DNA of 64,000 nt from Pararhizobium sp. IMCC21322 (GTDB taxonomy: Bacteria; Pseudomonadota; Alphaproteobacteria; Rhizobiales; GCA-2746425), in NCBI RefSeq assembly GCF_030758295.1, contig NZ_CP132335.1, positions 2,022,412 to 2,086,411 of the forward strand, in the 5' to 3' direction. Made by a program: the position numbers and the translations under genes. How positions within the stretch are numbered: the first letter of the stretch is position 1; the number at the start of each line of letters is the position of its first letter. Below are positions 1 through 12,193 of the stretch, piece by piece. The notes under the pieces were generated by a model. The model saw only the letters and a list, made by a program, of their open reading frames with translations. It searched no databases and had not been told where the DNA came from.

Positions 1-248
1 CCGCATGGCGGGTCATCGACGAGGCCGGGTTTCGGGGCCACCGCGTTGGCGGTGCGCAAATGTCCGAAAAACACTGCAATTTCATGATCAATGTTGACGG
101 CGCCACCGGCCATGATCTGGAAACACTCGGTGAAACTGTCCGCGCTGGCGTAAAAGCGCATTCCGGTATTGAACTGGAATGGGAAATCAAGCGGCTGGGC
201 ACATTCAGGCCTGGCGAATCTGTGATTCCCTTAATGGGCCAGTCGTAA
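1..248 (+). CDS. murB: UDP-N-acetylmuramate dehydrogenase, C-terminal part
   Basis: This is the 3' end of murB; the gene begins before the window and the frame is open from base 3. MurB is the FAD enzyme that reduces UDP-GlcNAc-enolpyruvate to UDP-MurNAc in peptidoglycan precursor synthesis in the cytoplasm. The visible residues include the conserved tail segment with [11 protein letters not shown] followed by [10 protein letters not shown], where the SEKHxNF block carries the family's conserved substrate-binding region. An ATG at 60 is internal, not the start. The following ddl, ftsQ, ftsA and ftsZ fit the mur-fts cluster. Frame and ending are certain; only the N-terminal part is missing. 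Confidence 0.93.
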   Translation, partial: AWRVIDEAGFRGHRVGGAQMSEKHCNFMINVDGATGHDLETLGETVRAGVKAHSGIELEWEIKRLGTFRPGESVIPLMGQS

Positions 249-361
249 CCTTTCATTAATCATATTTGTCAGTTCTTTGGTCACGGAATCGGTCTGATTT
301 CGTGGCTTTTGGTACACAAATCGTAAATCAGTCACGCAATCTGCAATTCGTAAACTAAACT

Positions 362-376
362 TTTACCTGTTCTTAA
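362..376 (+). promoter_or_regulatory. CtrA-like box upstream of ddl
   Basis: In the 253-bp gap between murB and ddl the sequence TTTA, seven bases, TTAA (then CC) approximates the CtrA binding consensus TTAA-N7-TTAA known from alphaproteobacteria. It lies about 125 bases before the ddl start in a place where a cell-cycle promoter for ftsQAZ would make sense. The first half-site has one mismatch, so this is a weak candidate. Nothing else of note is visible in the gap. Confidence 0.3.
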
Positions 377-501
377 CCATGATGGGTTGGAACAGAGGTT
401 CATAGAAGTTTGTGACGCGCCCGAAAGCGCATCGCTGAGGCAGAACCGCCAAAGAGAGTTCAGGCCCGATCTGATTTGGGTGAACGCGGATTAGGAATTG
501 C

Positions 502-1422
502 ATGACGCAGGCAAAACATATTGCTGTTTTGATGGGAGGGTGGTCTTCAGAGCGCCCGGTCAGCCTTGCGTCTGGAAAACCCTGCGCTGAGGCCTTGCGC
601 ACATGCGGCTACGATGTGACCGAGATCGACGTGGATCGCGACATCGCTTCTGTGCTCACGAAGCTCTCACCTGACGTGGCATTCAATGCGCTTCACGGTC
701 CCTTTGGTGAAGATGGCACCATTCAGGGTGTTTTGGAGATACTGAACATCCCATACACCCATTCCGGCGTTTTGGGCTCGGCACTGGCCATGAACAAGGA
801 AAAAGCAAAATTTGTGATGGGTGCGGCCGGCGTACCAATTGCTGATTCCAAAGTGCTGCACCGGCTGGAAGCTGCAAAGAAACATGTTCTGCAGCCGCCT
901 TACGTTGTGAAGCCTGTCAATGAGGGCTCCAGCTTTGGTGTTTTGATCGTGTCTGCTGAAGCGGCTCATCCACCACAAGAGCTTTATTCCAATGAGTGGC
1001 CTTACGGCGATATCGTTATGGTCGAAAGCTATGTTGCCGGTCGCGAATTAACTTGTGGCGTGATGGGCAACTCCGCGCTGGGCGTAACCGATATTATTTC
1101 GCAGGGCAGCCCGTTCTACGATTTCGATGCCAAATATGCTGATGGCGGTTCCCGGCACATCTTGCCAGCTGAATTGCCAACCGATCTTTATGAGGCAATT
1201 CAGAACCATGCGGTAACTGCGCATAACGCCCTTGGGTGTCGTGGAGTTTCGCGGGCGGACTTCCGCTTTGACGAAGCGACAGAGGAATTGATCTGTCTGG
1301 AAGTTAACACCCAGCCGGGCATGACGCCGACATCGTTGGTTCCCGAAATGGCCGCACATGCTGGTTTCGACTTTCCTGCACTCATGAACTGGATGGTGGA
1401 GGACGCGTCATGCAATCGTTGA
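502..1422 (+). CDS. ddl: D-alanine--D-alanine ligase
   Basis: ATP-grasp ligase that joins two D-alanines for the peptidoglycan stem peptide. At 306 residues it is of normal length. Near the N-terminus [15 protein letters not shown] and then [12 protein letters not shown] are the family signatures; NEGSSFGV contributes to the ATP site and [10 protein letters not shown] near the C-terminus holds the Mg-binding residues. An AGGA sequence six to seven bases ahead of the ATG supports the start. It overlaps ftsQ by 13 bases, so the two are probably translated together in the ddl-ftsQ-ftsA operon. Confidence 0.96.
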   Translation: MTQAKHIAVLMGGWSSERPVSLASGKPCAEALRTCGYDVTEIDVDRDIASVLTKLSPDVAFNALHGPFGEDGTIQGVLEILNIPYTHSGVLGSALAMNKEKAKFVMGAAGVPIADSKVLHRLEAAKKHVLQPPYVVKPVNEGSSFGVLIVSAEAAHPPQELYSNEWPYGDIVMVESYVAGRELTCGVMGNSALGVTDIISQGSPFYDFDAKYADGGSRHILPAELPTDLYEAIQNHAVTAHNALGCRGVSRADFRFDEATEELICLEVNTQPGMTPTSLVPEMAAHAGFDFPALMNWMVEDASCNR

Positions 1423-2351
1423 TCCGCCGCGCCATGGGGCGTCCAGCACTTCAGCCAACTGTAACCGTGTTGGACTTTTCCTTCCTCCAACGAATGCTGG
1501 CAGCAGAGAAAACCATATTGCCGCGCGCACTGCGCAAACCTGTTCGCATGCTGTCGCGTCTGCAATTTGAAGTGCCGCAATGGATCGGGAAAAAAGCTGC
1601 GATCGGCTTGCTCGCATCAACTGCGGTCTATGGATTGATCATCGGGGGGCATGCCACCGCTCTGGTTGGGCATGCGACGTCTCTGACCGGCCTGAAAGTT
1701 CAGGAAGTGCGCATCAAGGGCCAGGTCGAAGCATCAGAAGGCGATATTATTCGCTCGCTGGATCTGAAGACACATGCGTCAATGGTATTGTTTGATGCAG
1801 CCGCTGCGCGCAGTCGCATTCGATCCATGCCATGGATCGAAGAAGTCAGCATTCGCAAGACCTATCCTGGCAGCGTTGATATCGTCATCAAGGAACGTCA
1901 GCCGTTCGCCCTGTGGCAAAGCGGAAAAGTCGTCTCCATTCTGGATGCGGACGGCCGGATCATAACCGGTCTTGAAGACAACAAATTTGCCTCTCTTGTG
2001 CTGCTGGTTGGTGACGGTGCGGACATGGCGGGCCCTGCCTTCTTGGAGACATTATCGGACTTCACCATTGTCGAATCACGTGTTCGTGCAGCCGTGCTGG
2101 TTGCAGGCCGCAGATGGAACCTTGTCTTGGATAATGGTCTGGAAGTGAAACTACCGGAATCCAACATGGAGCAGGCGCTGTCGAGAATGGCGATGCTGCA
2201 GTCCGACGATGAACTTCTGGACCGCGACATTCAGACCATTGATCTGCGTATTGCAGGCCGTATGGCTGTGCGTTTGCCAGAGACTGCAATGGAAGAGCAC
2301 AAAAAGGCCTTCGACAAGCGTGTCAAAGAGCTAAAGGCAGGGGCAATCTGA
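1410..2351 (+). CDS. ftsQ: cell division protein FtsQ
   Basis: Bitopic inner-membrane divisome protein linking FtsA/FtsZ-side assembly to the periplasmic FtsB/FtsL complex. The 313 residues show a cytoplasmic N-terminal tail, one hydrophobic segment near residues 55-75, then a POTRA-like domain (VQEVRIKGQ ... IRSLDL ... [17 protein letters not shown]) and the beta domain. GGAGG six to seven bases before ATG 1410 supports this start, inside the ddl 3' end. Its stop codon shares an A with the ftsA start (TGATG), a sign of translational coupling. Confidence 0.95.
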   Translation: MQSLIRRAMGRPALQPTVTVLDFSFLQRMLAAEKTILPRALRKPVRMLSRLQFEVPQWIGKKAAIGLLASTAVYGLIIGGHATALVGHATSLTGLKVQEVRIKGQVEASEGDIIRSLDLKTHASMVLFDAAAARSRIRSMPWIEEVSIRKTYPGSVDIVIKERQPFALWQSGKVVSILDADGRIITGLEDNKFASLVLLVGDGADMAGPAFLETLSDFTIVESRVRAAVLVAGRRWNLVLDNGLEVKLPESNMEQALSRMAMLQSDDELLDRDIQTIDLRIAGRMAVRLPETAMEEHKKAFDKRVKELKAGAI

Positions 2352-3676
2352 TGATGCAATTCGGTTCTGCCAAACCAAACACATTCCGGCCATTGTCGCC
2401 GAAAAAATCCGCAGTGGTATCTGTGCTCGATATCGGCTCCAGCAAAGTCTGTTGCCTGATTGCGCGTCTGCGCCCTCTTGAGGGGTTTGATGTGCTGCCT
2501 GGCAGAACGCATTCTGTTGAAGTGCTTGGCATCGGTCATCAACAATCTCGCGGTATCAAGACGGGCGTCGTGGTTGATCTTGACGGAGCGGAGCAGTCCA
2601 TTCGGCTGGCGGTTGACGCCGCTGAGCGCATGGCGGGCATCACGGTTGAGAGCCTGATTGTCAGCGTAACCAGTGGGCGTGTTTCGAGCGAATCCTATTC
2701 TGCCAATATTGGTTTGTCGGGTCACGAAGTGTCGGACTACGATATTCAAAAGGTGCTTCAGGCCGGCAGTACTCATTCGGTTGGTGACGATCGCAGGGCC
2801 ATCCACTCTCTGCCAATCGGTTATGCGCTGGACGGCAATCGCGGCATTGATGATCCACGCGGTATGATCGGCAAGGACCTTGGGGTCGACATGCATGTGG
2901 TGACCGCTGATACAGCGCCGCTGCGCAATTTGGAACTGTGCATCAATCGCTGTCATCTGAGTGTTGAGACGATGGTGGCGACACCTTATGCCAGCGGGCT
3001 TGCATCGCTTGTGGAAGATGAAGCTGGTCTTGGTGTGACCTGCGTCGATATGGGCGGTGGCACCACAACAATGTCGATCTTTATGGACGGGCATTTTGTC
3101 CACGCTGATGCGATTGCCGTTGGTGGGCACCACGTGACCATGGATATTGCACGCGGCCTGTCTACGCGCATGGTCGATGCTGAACGCATCAAAGCGCTTC
3201 ATGGCAGTGCTCTGCCAAGCGTGTCTGAAGATCGTGACATCTTGTCAATTCCGCAGGTTGGCGACGGCGATGATGATGTTCCCAATCAGGTGCCGCGTTC
3301 CACGTTGACACGCATTATCCGCCCCAGGGTGGAAGAAATTCTTGAACTCATTCGCGATCGCCTCAGCGCATCCGGCTATGCCCCCCATGTGGGTCGCCGT
3401 ATCGTTCTGACCGGCGGCGCGTCACAGCTGACTGGCATGACAGAAGCCGCCCGACGAATTATCGGACGCAATGTCAGGCTTGGACGCCCATTGGGCGTTG
3501 TCGGACTGCCGGAGGCGGCCAAAGGACCGGCATTTTCGGCAGCGGTAGGTCTTCTGATCTATCCCCAGATTGCGCAACTGGAGCAACTTCGCCCCCGCGC
3601 AACAACCAAGGTTCTGCTGAATGGCACGGACGGGTATTTTTCCCGTGTCGGACAGTGGTTCAAAGAGAGCTTTTGA
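2351..3676 (+). CDS. ftsA: cell division protein FtsA
   Basis: Actin-like ATPase that tethers FtsZ to the membrane and recruits later division proteins. At 441 residues it is of usual alphaproteobacterial length. The phosphate-1 motif VLDIGSSKVCCLIAR is near residue 25, the 1C-type SHS2 insertion follows, the phosphate-2 motif CVDMGGGTT is near residue 233, and an adenosine motif LTGGASQLTG is near residue 355. The C-terminal end VGQWFKESF is an amphipathic helix expected to bind membrane. The start overlaps the ftsQ stop. ftsZ follows after 127 bases. Confidence 0.96.
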   Translation: MMQFGSAKPNTFRPLSPKKSAVVSVLDIGSSKVCCLIARLRPLEGFDVLPGRTHSVEVLGIGHQQSRGIKTGVVVDLDGAEQSIRLAVDAAERMAGITVESLIVSVTSGRVSSESYSANIGLSGHEVSDYDIQKVLQAGSTHSVGDDRRAIHSLPIGYALDGNRGIDDPRGMIGKDLGVDMHVVTADTAPLRNLELCINRCHLSVETMVATPYASGLASLVEDEAGLGVTCVDMGGGTTTMSIFMDGHFVHADAIAVGGHHVTMDIARGLSTRMVDAERIKALHGSALPSVSEDRDILSIPQVGDGDDDVPNQVPRSTLTRIIRPRVEEILELIRDRLSASGYAPHVGRRIVLTGGASQLTGMTEAARRIIGRNVRLGRPLGVVGLPEAAKGPAFSAAVGLLIYPQIAQLEQLRPRATTKVLLNGTDGYFSRVGQWFKESF

Positions 3677-3803
3677 TGCGTAATTTCAGGAGCATAACGA
3701 TGACGAGGTCGCCGGACGGGAACGCTGAATGCCTTCACCACCGGCTTAGAGAAATGGAGCGACCCGATAGCAACCGGTCGACCGAGACATTAACGAGGGT
3801 AAA

Positions 3804-5657
3804 ATGACGATTAACTTGCAAATGCCTGAAATTACCGAATTGAAGCCACGGATCACCGTGTTCGGCGTGGGTGGAGCCGGTGGTAACGCCGTCAACAACA
3901 TGATCCGAGCCGGTCTGCAAGGTGTGGACTTTGTAGTTGCCAACACCGACTCCCAGGCGCTTTCCATGTCCCATGCTGAACGGGTTGTTCAGATGGGTGT
4001 TGCCGTAACCGAAGGGCTTGGTGCTGGTTCTCAGCCTGAAGTCGGTCGTGCGGCAGCAGAAGAGGTCATGGATGAAATCAATGACCATCTGAACCAGGTT
4101 CATATGGCCTTCATCACGGCTGGCATGGGCGGCGGTACCGGCACTGGTGCTGCACCCGTAGTTGCCCGTGCGGCGCGCGAATCCGGAATTCTGACGGTTG
4201 GTGTCGTAACCAAGCCATTCCATTTTGAAGGCAAGCGGCGCATGGCGCTGGCGGAAGCCGGCATCGAAGAGCTGCAAAAACATGTGGATACGCTGATTGT
4301 CATTCCCAATCAGAATCTGTTCCGCATTGCCAATGAGAAAACCACCTTTGCCGATGCGTTCGGCATGGCCGATCAGGTGCTTTACTCCGGTGTTGCCTGC
4401 ATTACCGATCTGATGGTCAAGGAAGGCCTCATCAATCTTGATTTTGCCGATGTGCGCTCCGTGATGCGCGAAATGGGCAAAGCCATGATGGGAACCGGCG
4501 AAGCGGGCGGCGAAGGCCGTGCGGTTCAGGCGGCAGAAGCCGCGATCGCCAATCCGCTTCTGGATGATGTATCGATGCGCGGTGCCAGAGGTCTGCTGAT
4601 CTCGATCACTGGTGGCAATGATTTGACCCTGTTTGAGGTTGATGAAGCAGCGTCCCGCATCCGCGAGGAAGTTGACGATGATGCAAACATCATTCTGGGT
4701 GCGACTTTTGATGAATCCATGGAAGGCGTCATTCGGGTTTCCGTGGTTGCCACAGGCATTGATTCCATTGCTGAATTAAATGCTGCGCCAGCTGATGTTC
4801 GCATGGCAGAGCTGACCCAGCGCCTTCGCGGTGGAGCAGGTGCTGCTATCACAACATCAAACCAGACTGCCGAAGGGCAACAGCCGCAACTGGCGGCTCC
4901 AGCCCCTCAACAGCCTGAACATGCGCCCGCACAGGCATCAAATGAGCTGGAAGAAGATTTGCGAATTGCACGGCCAGCGCCACAGGCGGCTCAGCCGATG
5001 GCACGTCCTGCAGCATCTGATCCAAATGTGACATTGGCTCCGCTGAGAGCGCCTGCTCCTCAGCATCCGCCACATGACGCCTATGAACAACCACCTCAGG
5101 AAGCCCCGCGCACTGCCGGGTTTGTGCCTGCGGCAGCTCAGGTGCCGGAAAGCACCACGCCGCGGATGCCAAAAGTGGAAGACTTCCCGCAAGTGGCGCA
5201 GCGTCAGATGCGGGCACATGAGGGTGGCGCAGAAGACCGGACCCATGATGGCGATGATCGTCGCCCAATGGGCCTGCTGCGCAGACTGGCAAATGTTGGT
5301 CTGGGACGTAGCGAGGAAGAGCAGGGACATCCCGCTCAACCACAGCAACCGCGTCAGCCACAGGTTCCTGTAGCCCAGCAGCCAGCGGCACCACAACATG
5401 CGCCTGCGCCTCAGCACGCACCAATGCCGCAAGCCGCCCACCCACGTCAGGCGGCACCTGAGCCAATGATGCAACAGTCGGCTCCGCGCCCTGCTGCACC
5501 ACAGCCAGCTGCAGGCCAACTTGATGCACATGGTCGGGCACCTGCACCAAACTACGGTCAGAATCCGGCTCAGAATCATGGCCACAATCCGGCCAATTCA
5601 CCGCAGGAAGATGATCAACTGGAAATTCCAGCCTTTCTGAGACGCCAGGCAAACTGA
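3804..5657 (+). CDS. ftsZ: cell division protein FtsZ
   Basis: Tubulin-like GTPase that forms the Z ring. GGGTGTG at residues 109-115 is the tubulin signature and the GTPase core runs to about residue 320. A long, disordered linker rich in Pro, Gln and Ala occupies roughly residues 330-600, making the protein 617 residues, far longer than the about 380 of E. coli but usual for Hyphomicrobiales. The conserved C-terminal peptide [10 protein letters not shown] binds FtsA and other partners. GAGGG just before the ATG is the ribosome binding site. A strong hairpin follows directly, so the division operon ends here. Confidence 0.97.
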   Translation: MTINLQMPEITELKPRITVFGVGGAGGNAVNNMIRAGLQGVDFVVANTDSQALSMSHAERVVQMGVAVTEGLGAGSQPEVGRAAAEEVMDEINDHLNQVHMAFITAGMGGGTGTGAAPVVARAARESGILTVGVVTKPFHFEGKRRMALAEAGIEELQKHVDTLIVIPNQNLFRIANEKTTFADAFGMADQVLYSGVACITDLMVKEGLINLDFADVRSVMREMGKAMMGTGEAGGEGRAVQAAEAAIANPLLDDVSMRGARGLLISITGGNDLTLFEVDEAASRIREEVDDDANIILGATFDESMEGVIRVSVVATGIDSIAELNAAPADVRMAELTQRLRGGAGAAITTSNQTAEGQQPQLAAPAPQQPEHAPAQASNELEEDLRIARPAPQAAQPMARPAASDPNVTLAPLRAPAPQHPPHDAYEQPPQEAPRTAGFVPAAAQVPESTTPRMPKVEDFPQVAQRQMRAHEGGAEDRTHDGDDRRPMGLLRRLANVGLGRSEEEQGHPAQPQQPRQPQVPVAQQPAAPQHAPAPQHAPMPQAAHPRQAAPEPMMQQSAPRPAAPQPAAGQLDAHGRAPAPNYGQNPAQNHGHNPANSPQEDDQLEIPAFLRRQAN

Positions 5658-5675
5658 TCCTCGATCAATTTGTGT

Positions 5676-5720
5676 AACAATTAACCCCGCTGCGTGAGCA
5701 ACGCAGCGGGGTTAATTGTT
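5676..5720 (+). terminator. terminator hairpin after ftsZ
   Basis: A perfect 20-bp stem (5676-5695 with 5701-5720) around a five-base loop GAGCA. The lower stem is AT-rich and the upper stem GC-rich, so transcripts in the plus direction end in UUAAUUGUUUGG. It starts 18 bases after the ftsZ stop. Confidence 0.85.
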
Positions 5721-6050
5721 TGGTTTACCACCAAAAATTCGAAAAAGCGGCGAATGTTACGTAATATTACAAACATGACACATTAGGTTAAAAAGCGTGA
5801 TTTTCGTTTCCGATGGCAAAACCCTATTGTCTGTGGCGAAAGCAAGGCAAATTGACTCGCGCTTACGATCTGCCAGATGGCGATAACATGTACCATTTGG
5901 TTTGATCACACGATGTCATGGTCTTGAAATCGAGGAAGTCAACAGAATCCATCAGGATCGGGGCTTTTGAGATCAGGTGACAGGGATGCGGGCCAGGTAC
6001 CGCATTTTAGATGCACGTTGGAGTTTACGTGCAGGTTTATTGGGGCTGAT
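5721..6050 (+). promoter_or_regulatory. non-coding leader before lpxC
   Basis: About 330 bases without a convincing gene between the ftsZ terminator and lpxC. The only structure I see is the 10-bp perfect palindrome GTAATATTAC at 5761-5770, framed by ATGTT at 5754-5758 and AACAT at 5772-5776, which looks like an operator. The frame of lpxC is open back to a TTG at 5967, but this upstream part has no LpxC similarity. Confidence 0.35.
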
Positions 6051-7073
6051 ATGACGATGTTTGATGTGAAGACAACCGCGCGGAATATAACTGCCGGAAA
6101 GACGTCCACCAGGACGGCACGTCAGACCACTTTGAAGGACAGTATTGGCATTGCGGGCATCGGTGTTCATTCCGGCAAGCCATCCAGTATTGTTTTGCAT
6201 CCGGCCAAGAGTGGCAGCGGAATTACATTCCTGCGCAAGGCTGACGGAAATGCCATCGACCAACTGATTCCTGCTCATGTAAACAATGTTGGCGACACAC
6301 GCCTTTGCACCGTTTTGGGCAATCCCGAAGAATTATATGTTGCGACTGTTGAGCACCTTCTGGCTGCGCTGCGCGGCATGAATGTTGATAATGTGCTTAT
6401 AGAGATTGATGCCGCTGAAGTGCCCGTGATGGATGGCAGTTCCCGTCCGTTTGTCGAAGCCATTCGTGAAGTGGGAACAATCAGACAATCTGCACCACGG
6501 CGCTATATTCGTGTGTTGCGGGAAGTAAAAGCAGCTCATGGCAAAGCACATGCTGTGTTGCGCCCACATGATGGGACACGTTTTGACGTGGAAATCGACT
6601 TTGAATCAGAAGCGATTGGTCGCCAACGTTTTATCGCAGAATTGACACCTGAAGTTTTTGCCAAAGATATCTCCCGTGCCCGGACATTCGGCTTTCTGGC
6701 CGAAGCAAAGCAGTTGCGGGCCATGGGCTTGGCTCAGGGCTCTTCCTTCGATAATTCGGTTGTGATTGATGATGATGATCGCGTCATGAACGAAGAAGGC
6801 CTGCGTTATGAAGACGAGTTTGTGCGTCACAAGCTGTTGGATGCCATCGGGGATCTCGCTTTGGCTGGTTCACAAATTCTGGGCGAGTACAAATCCATTT
6901 GCGGCGGCCACAAGCTCAATGCGATGATTTTGGAAGCTCTGTTCGCGGATTCGAAAAACTGGTGCTTTGAAGATGCAGCTCCCGTTGAAGATCAGCCTAT
7001 GTTTTCAACGCCTGTTGGAGCACCTGTTGGCCTCGAAGCTGCCAGTCAACCGGTCGCCGCTGCCAAGGCGTAA
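6051..7073 (+). CDS. lpxC: UDP-3-O-acyl-N-acetylglucosamine deacetylase
   Basis: Zinc enzyme for the committed step of lipid A synthesis. The core shows TLKDSIGIAGIGVHSG, the zinc ligand segment VEHLLAALRGMNVDN, and HKLLDAIGDLALAG with the second His and the Asp ligand, all in order. ATG 6051 gives 340 residues; another ATG lies at 6057, and the open frame reaches a TTG at 5967. The weak ribosome binding site leaves the exact start uncertain. The position between ftsZ and bamD is the usual one. Confidence 0.95.
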   Translation: MTMFDVKTTARNITAGKTSTRTARQTTLKDSIGIAGIGVHSGKPSSIVLHPAKSGSGITFLRKADGNAIDQLIPAHVNNVGDTRLCTVLGNPEELYVATVEHLLAALRGMNVDNVLIEIDAAEVPVMDGSSRPFVEAIREVGTIRQSAPRRYIRVLREVKAAHGKAHAVLRPHDGTRFDVEIDFESEAIGRQRFIAELTPEVFAKDISRARTFGFLAEAKQLRAMGLAQGSSFDNSVVIDDDDRVMNEEGLRYEDEFVRHKLLDAIGDLALAGSQILGEYKSICGGHKLNAMILEALFADSKNWCFEDAAPVEDQPMFSTPVGAPVGLEAASQPVAAAKA

Positions 7074-7120
7074 GTTTGGGCCAAAATTTGGGACCTAAGT
7101 TCAGGATCTGAGAAGGCGGA

Positions 7121-7135
7121 TTAAGCGGAGCTTAA
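7121..7135 (+). promoter_or_regulatory. CtrA-type box TTAA-N7-TTAA between lpxC and bamD
   Basis: TTAA, GCGGAGC, TTAA matches the full CtrA consensus spacing and is also a perfect palindrome (TTAAGC, GGA, GCTTAA). It lies about 195 bases before the bamD start. CtrA is the cell-cycle master regulator of alphaproteobacteria. The match is exact for the two tetramers, but such short sites occur by chance; the base after the second half is G, not the preferred C. Confidence 0.35.
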
Positions 7136-7329
7136 GGGCTTGTAATATATAGCTTGCTGCTGTTGGACACCGTTTTGCCATTCTTGCTTGTCAGAACATG
7201 GTTCGGTTGCGGTGGATGAAACTGATCACACATGAAATCCGATTGCCTTATTGAGGTGGTTTCATAGGAAGTTTTCCGGTATAAACCGCTGGTGAACAAT
7301 TTAAGTCGCGCTTACAAGACAGTCTGATT

Positions 7330-8211
7330 ATGGCCTTTATCAATATGTCTCCATTCGTGCCCGGTATGAGTCGCAATTCTATGAACATGATTTCGCGCCT
7401 GTTTCTGGTGGCAGGGCTTGGCCTTGCAGTTGCTGCCTGTGCGTCCAAGGCAGACGATTACAATCAGCTTGCTTTTGAAGAGCCAGATCCCGCTGATGCT
7501 ACCTATAATGAAGGTCTGTCTCTGCTGAACGCAGGCCGGATTGGCAAAGCCGCTGACAAGTTCCAGGAAGTCGATAAGGCACACCCTTATTCAGACTGGG
7601 CACGTCGCTCGCTCATTATGTCCGCTTATTCCAGTTACAAGACCGGCGACTATGATACGACGGTGACGTCGGCCAGACGCTTCGTTTCGCTTTATCCAAC
7701 AAGTCCTGATGCTGCCTATGCGCAATATCTGATTGGCGAGAGCTATTTCCGGCAAATCCCGGATATCACCCGTGACCAGGAAATGTCGGCGCGTGCGCTC
7801 AGAGCCATGGATGAGGTGGTCAAGAAATACCCCGAGAGTGAATATGCCGATGATGCCCGCCGCAAGACCCAGGTCGCGCGGGATCAGATCGCCGGTCAGG
7901 AAATGATGGTTGGCCGGTATTATCTGGAGCGCAAGAATTTTTCAGGCGCCTTGAATCGCTTCAAAACCGTCGTCAACAAATATCAAACCACACGCCACAT
8001 CGAAGAAGCGCTGATGCGTTTGGTCGAAACCTATCTGGCCATGGGGATTGTAAGCGAAGCACAGACCGCAGCAGCCGTTCTTGGCCACAACTATCCTGAC
8101 AGCGAATGGTACAAAGATGCGTACGCTTTGCTGGATACTGGTGGTTACAAACCTGAGCGCAATGCCGGCTCTTGGATTTCTCGGGCATTTGGTGCTGTTA
8201 TTCCCGGGTAG
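7330..8211 (+). CDS. bamD: outer membrane assembly lipoprotein BamD
   Basis: Lipoprotein of the BAM complex that inserts beta-barrel proteins in the outer membrane. A signal peptide with lipobox VAAC (Cys about residue 37 counted from 7330) is followed by TPR repeats: DATYNEGLSLLNAGRIGKA, a second unit YKTGDYDTTV with YPTSPDAAYAQYLIGESYF, and VVKKYPESEYADDAR. Alternative starts at ATG 7366 or 7381 would give a more usual short signal peptide; no start has a clear ribosome binding site. The neighbours lpxC and recN are the standard ones for this family in Hyphomicrobiales. Confidence 0.93.
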   Translation: MAFINMSPFVPGMSRNSMNMISRLFLVAGLGLAVAACASKADDYNQLAFEEPDPADATYNEGLSLLNAGRIGKAADKFQEVDKAHPYSDWARRSLIMSAYSSYKTGDYDTTVTSARRFVSLYPTSPDAAYAQYLIGESYFRQIPDITRDQEMSARALRAMDEVVKKYPESEYADDARRKTQVARDQIAGQEMMVGRYYLERKNFSGALNRFKTVVNKYQTTRHIEEALMRLVETYLAMGIVSEAQTAAAVLGHNYPDSEWYKDAYALLDTGGYKPERNAGSWISRAFGAVIPG

Positions 8212-8251
8212 GGATATCACCTGCTGTGGAGCCTGGGGGAGCCGACCGTAA

Positions 8252-9928
8252 ATGCTGGCGAATCTTTCGATCCGCGACATCGTTCTCATCGATCAATTGC
8301 AAATCAACTTTGAATCCGGCCTGACCGTTTTGACCGGCGAGACCGGTGCAGGCAAATCCATCTTGCTGGACTCCCTCTCTTTGGCGCTTGGTGCGCGTGG
8401 TGATGGCAGCCTTGTGCGTGAGGGGCAGGAAAAAGGGTCAATCACAGCCAGCTTCGACCTGCCGCCATCTCACCCGGTTTTTTCCACCATGAAGGCTCAT
8501 GATCTGGACGTCAGTGGAGATTTGATTCTGCGCCGGGTCCAGTCTGCCGATGGCAGGACACGGGCATTCATCAACGATCAGCCAGTCAGTGCCACCTTGC
8601 TGCGGCAAATTGGCGAAAACCTCATTGAAATCCATGGCCAGCATGATGACCGTGCGCTGGTTGATCCGGCAACACATTTGCTGCTGCTGGATGCTTTCGG
8701 TGGTCTGGACGCCGCCTGTGCAGATGTAGCTGCCTTGTACAAGGACTGGCGCAGCAAGAAAGACGAATTGGCAGAGCTCAGCCGCAAGTCAGAGGAAGCC
8801 AATCGCGAGGCTGACTATCTGCGTGCCAGCGTTGAACAATTAAGCACCTTGTCACCTGAAGAGGGCGAAGAAGAGGAACTTGCAGACAAGCGCCAATCCA
8901 TGATGCAGGCGGAAAAGGTCGCTGGCGACATCCATGAAGCCTATGAGGCCGTTGCCGGACCGCAATCACCGGTTCCTGTCATTGCCAGTCTGATGCGTCG
9001 TCTTGAGCGCAAGGCGGAACAGGCCCCCGGGTTGCTGGATGAAGCGTTGGCAGCGCTTGATCGCGCCCTTTTGGCGTTGGATGAAGGGGCTTCATCATTG
9101 GGACTGGCCCTGCGAGCAACAGAGTTTGATGCAACCGTTTTGGAAAGCTGCGAAGAGCGGCTGTTTGCGCTGCGGGCCGCAGCACGTAAATACAATGTGC
9201 CTGTGGAAAGTCTCAATCATCTTGCGATCAAAATGGCAGATGAGCTGGATACATTGGACAACAGTGCGGAGCGTCTTGTTGCGCTGGAGAGGGAAACCAA
9301 AACGGCTGAAGCCGATTTTGTCTCTGCGGCCCGCGCTTTGTCTGAGCAGCGCCAGCATGTCGCCCACGCACTGGAAGAAGCTGTTGCCAAAGAACTGCCA
9401 TCTCTGAAGTTGGAACATGCGCGTTTTCTTGTGGATTTCCAAAGTGACGAAACTCAGCGCAATGAGCGCGGAATTGATCAGGCTGCCTTCTGGGTTCAAA
9501 CCAACCCAGGCACACGACCAGGACCCATGTTGAAAGTGGCCTCTGGCGGGGAATTGTCACGCTTTCTATTGGCGCTGAAGGTTGCGCTTGCCGATAAGGG
9601 ATCTGCGCCTTGTTTGATATTTGATGAAATCGATACCGGTGTTGGTGGCGCAGTGGCAGAAGCAATCGGTCGCCGGCTCGCGCGACTGGCTGAAAGCGTT
9701 CAGGTGCTTTCCGTCACTCATGCGCCTCAGGTAGCAGCACGCGCGTCAGGACATTTGCTTATTGAAAAGGCTGGTGTCTCCGGGCAGAACAGGGTGGAAA
9801 CCGCTGTCCACCCAATTGGTGGCGACGCGCGCAAGGAAGAAATTGCGCGTATGCTGGCCGGTGCCACAATCACCAATGAAGCAAGAGCGGCAGCGGAAAA
9901 GCTCATTGCTGGAACAAGCGAATCCTGA
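8252..9928 (+). CDS. recN: DNA repair protein RecN
   Basis: SMC-like ATPase acting early in double-strand break repair. Walker A GETGAGKS is at residues 29-36, a long coiled coil fills roughly 160-390, the ABC signature SGGELSRFLLALK is near 430 and Walker B LIFDEIDTGVGG near 452. The length of 558 residues is typical. The ribosome binding site GGGGGAG precedes ATG 8252. It forms the usual bamD-recN-ligA run, with only 15 bases to ligA. Confidence 0.96.
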   Translation: MLANLSIRDIVLIDQLQINFESGLTVLTGETGAGKSILLDSLSLALGARGDGSLVREGQEKGSITASFDLPPSHPVFSTMKAHDLDVSGDLILRRVQSADGRTRAFINDQPVSATLLRQIGENLIEIHGQHDDRALVDPATHLLLLDAFGGLDAACADVAALYKDWRSKKDELAELSRKSEEANREADYLRASVEQLSTLSPEEGEEEELADKRQSMMQAEKVAGDIHEAYEAVAGPQSPVPVIASLMRRLERKAEQAPGLLDEALAALDRALLALDEGASSLGLALRATEFDATVLESCEERLFALRAAARKYNVPVESLNHLAIKMADELDTLDNSAERLVALERETKTAEADFVSAARALSEQRQHVAHALEEAVAKELPSLKLEHARFLVDFQSDETQRNERGIDQAAFWVQTNPGTRPGPMLKVASGGELSRFLLALKVALADKGSAPCLIFDEIDTGVGGAVAEAIGRRLARLAESVQVLSVTHAPQVAARASGHLLIEKAGVSGQNRVETAVHPIGGDARKEEIARMLAGATITNEARAAAEKLIAGTSES

Positions 9929-12082
<2,154 letters not shown>

Positions 12083-12193
12083 CGAGCATCTGATTCATTC
12101 GATTCACTGATTACAGCTTTCAATACAATGCGTGTGTGTTTGAACCCGTATGGTAGTATAAGACAGCATTGCTGACTTATTTATGAGGTGTGC

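Noticed and set aside
2231-3202. Long open frame on the minus strand opposite ftsA
   Set aside because: It mirrors the ftsA coding frame, lacks a ribosome binding site and has no recognisable domain.
4849-5652. Minus-strand open frame of 267 codons opposite the FtsZ linker
   Set aside because: The Pro/Gln/Ala-rich linker codons leave the opposite frame free of stops; composition artefact.
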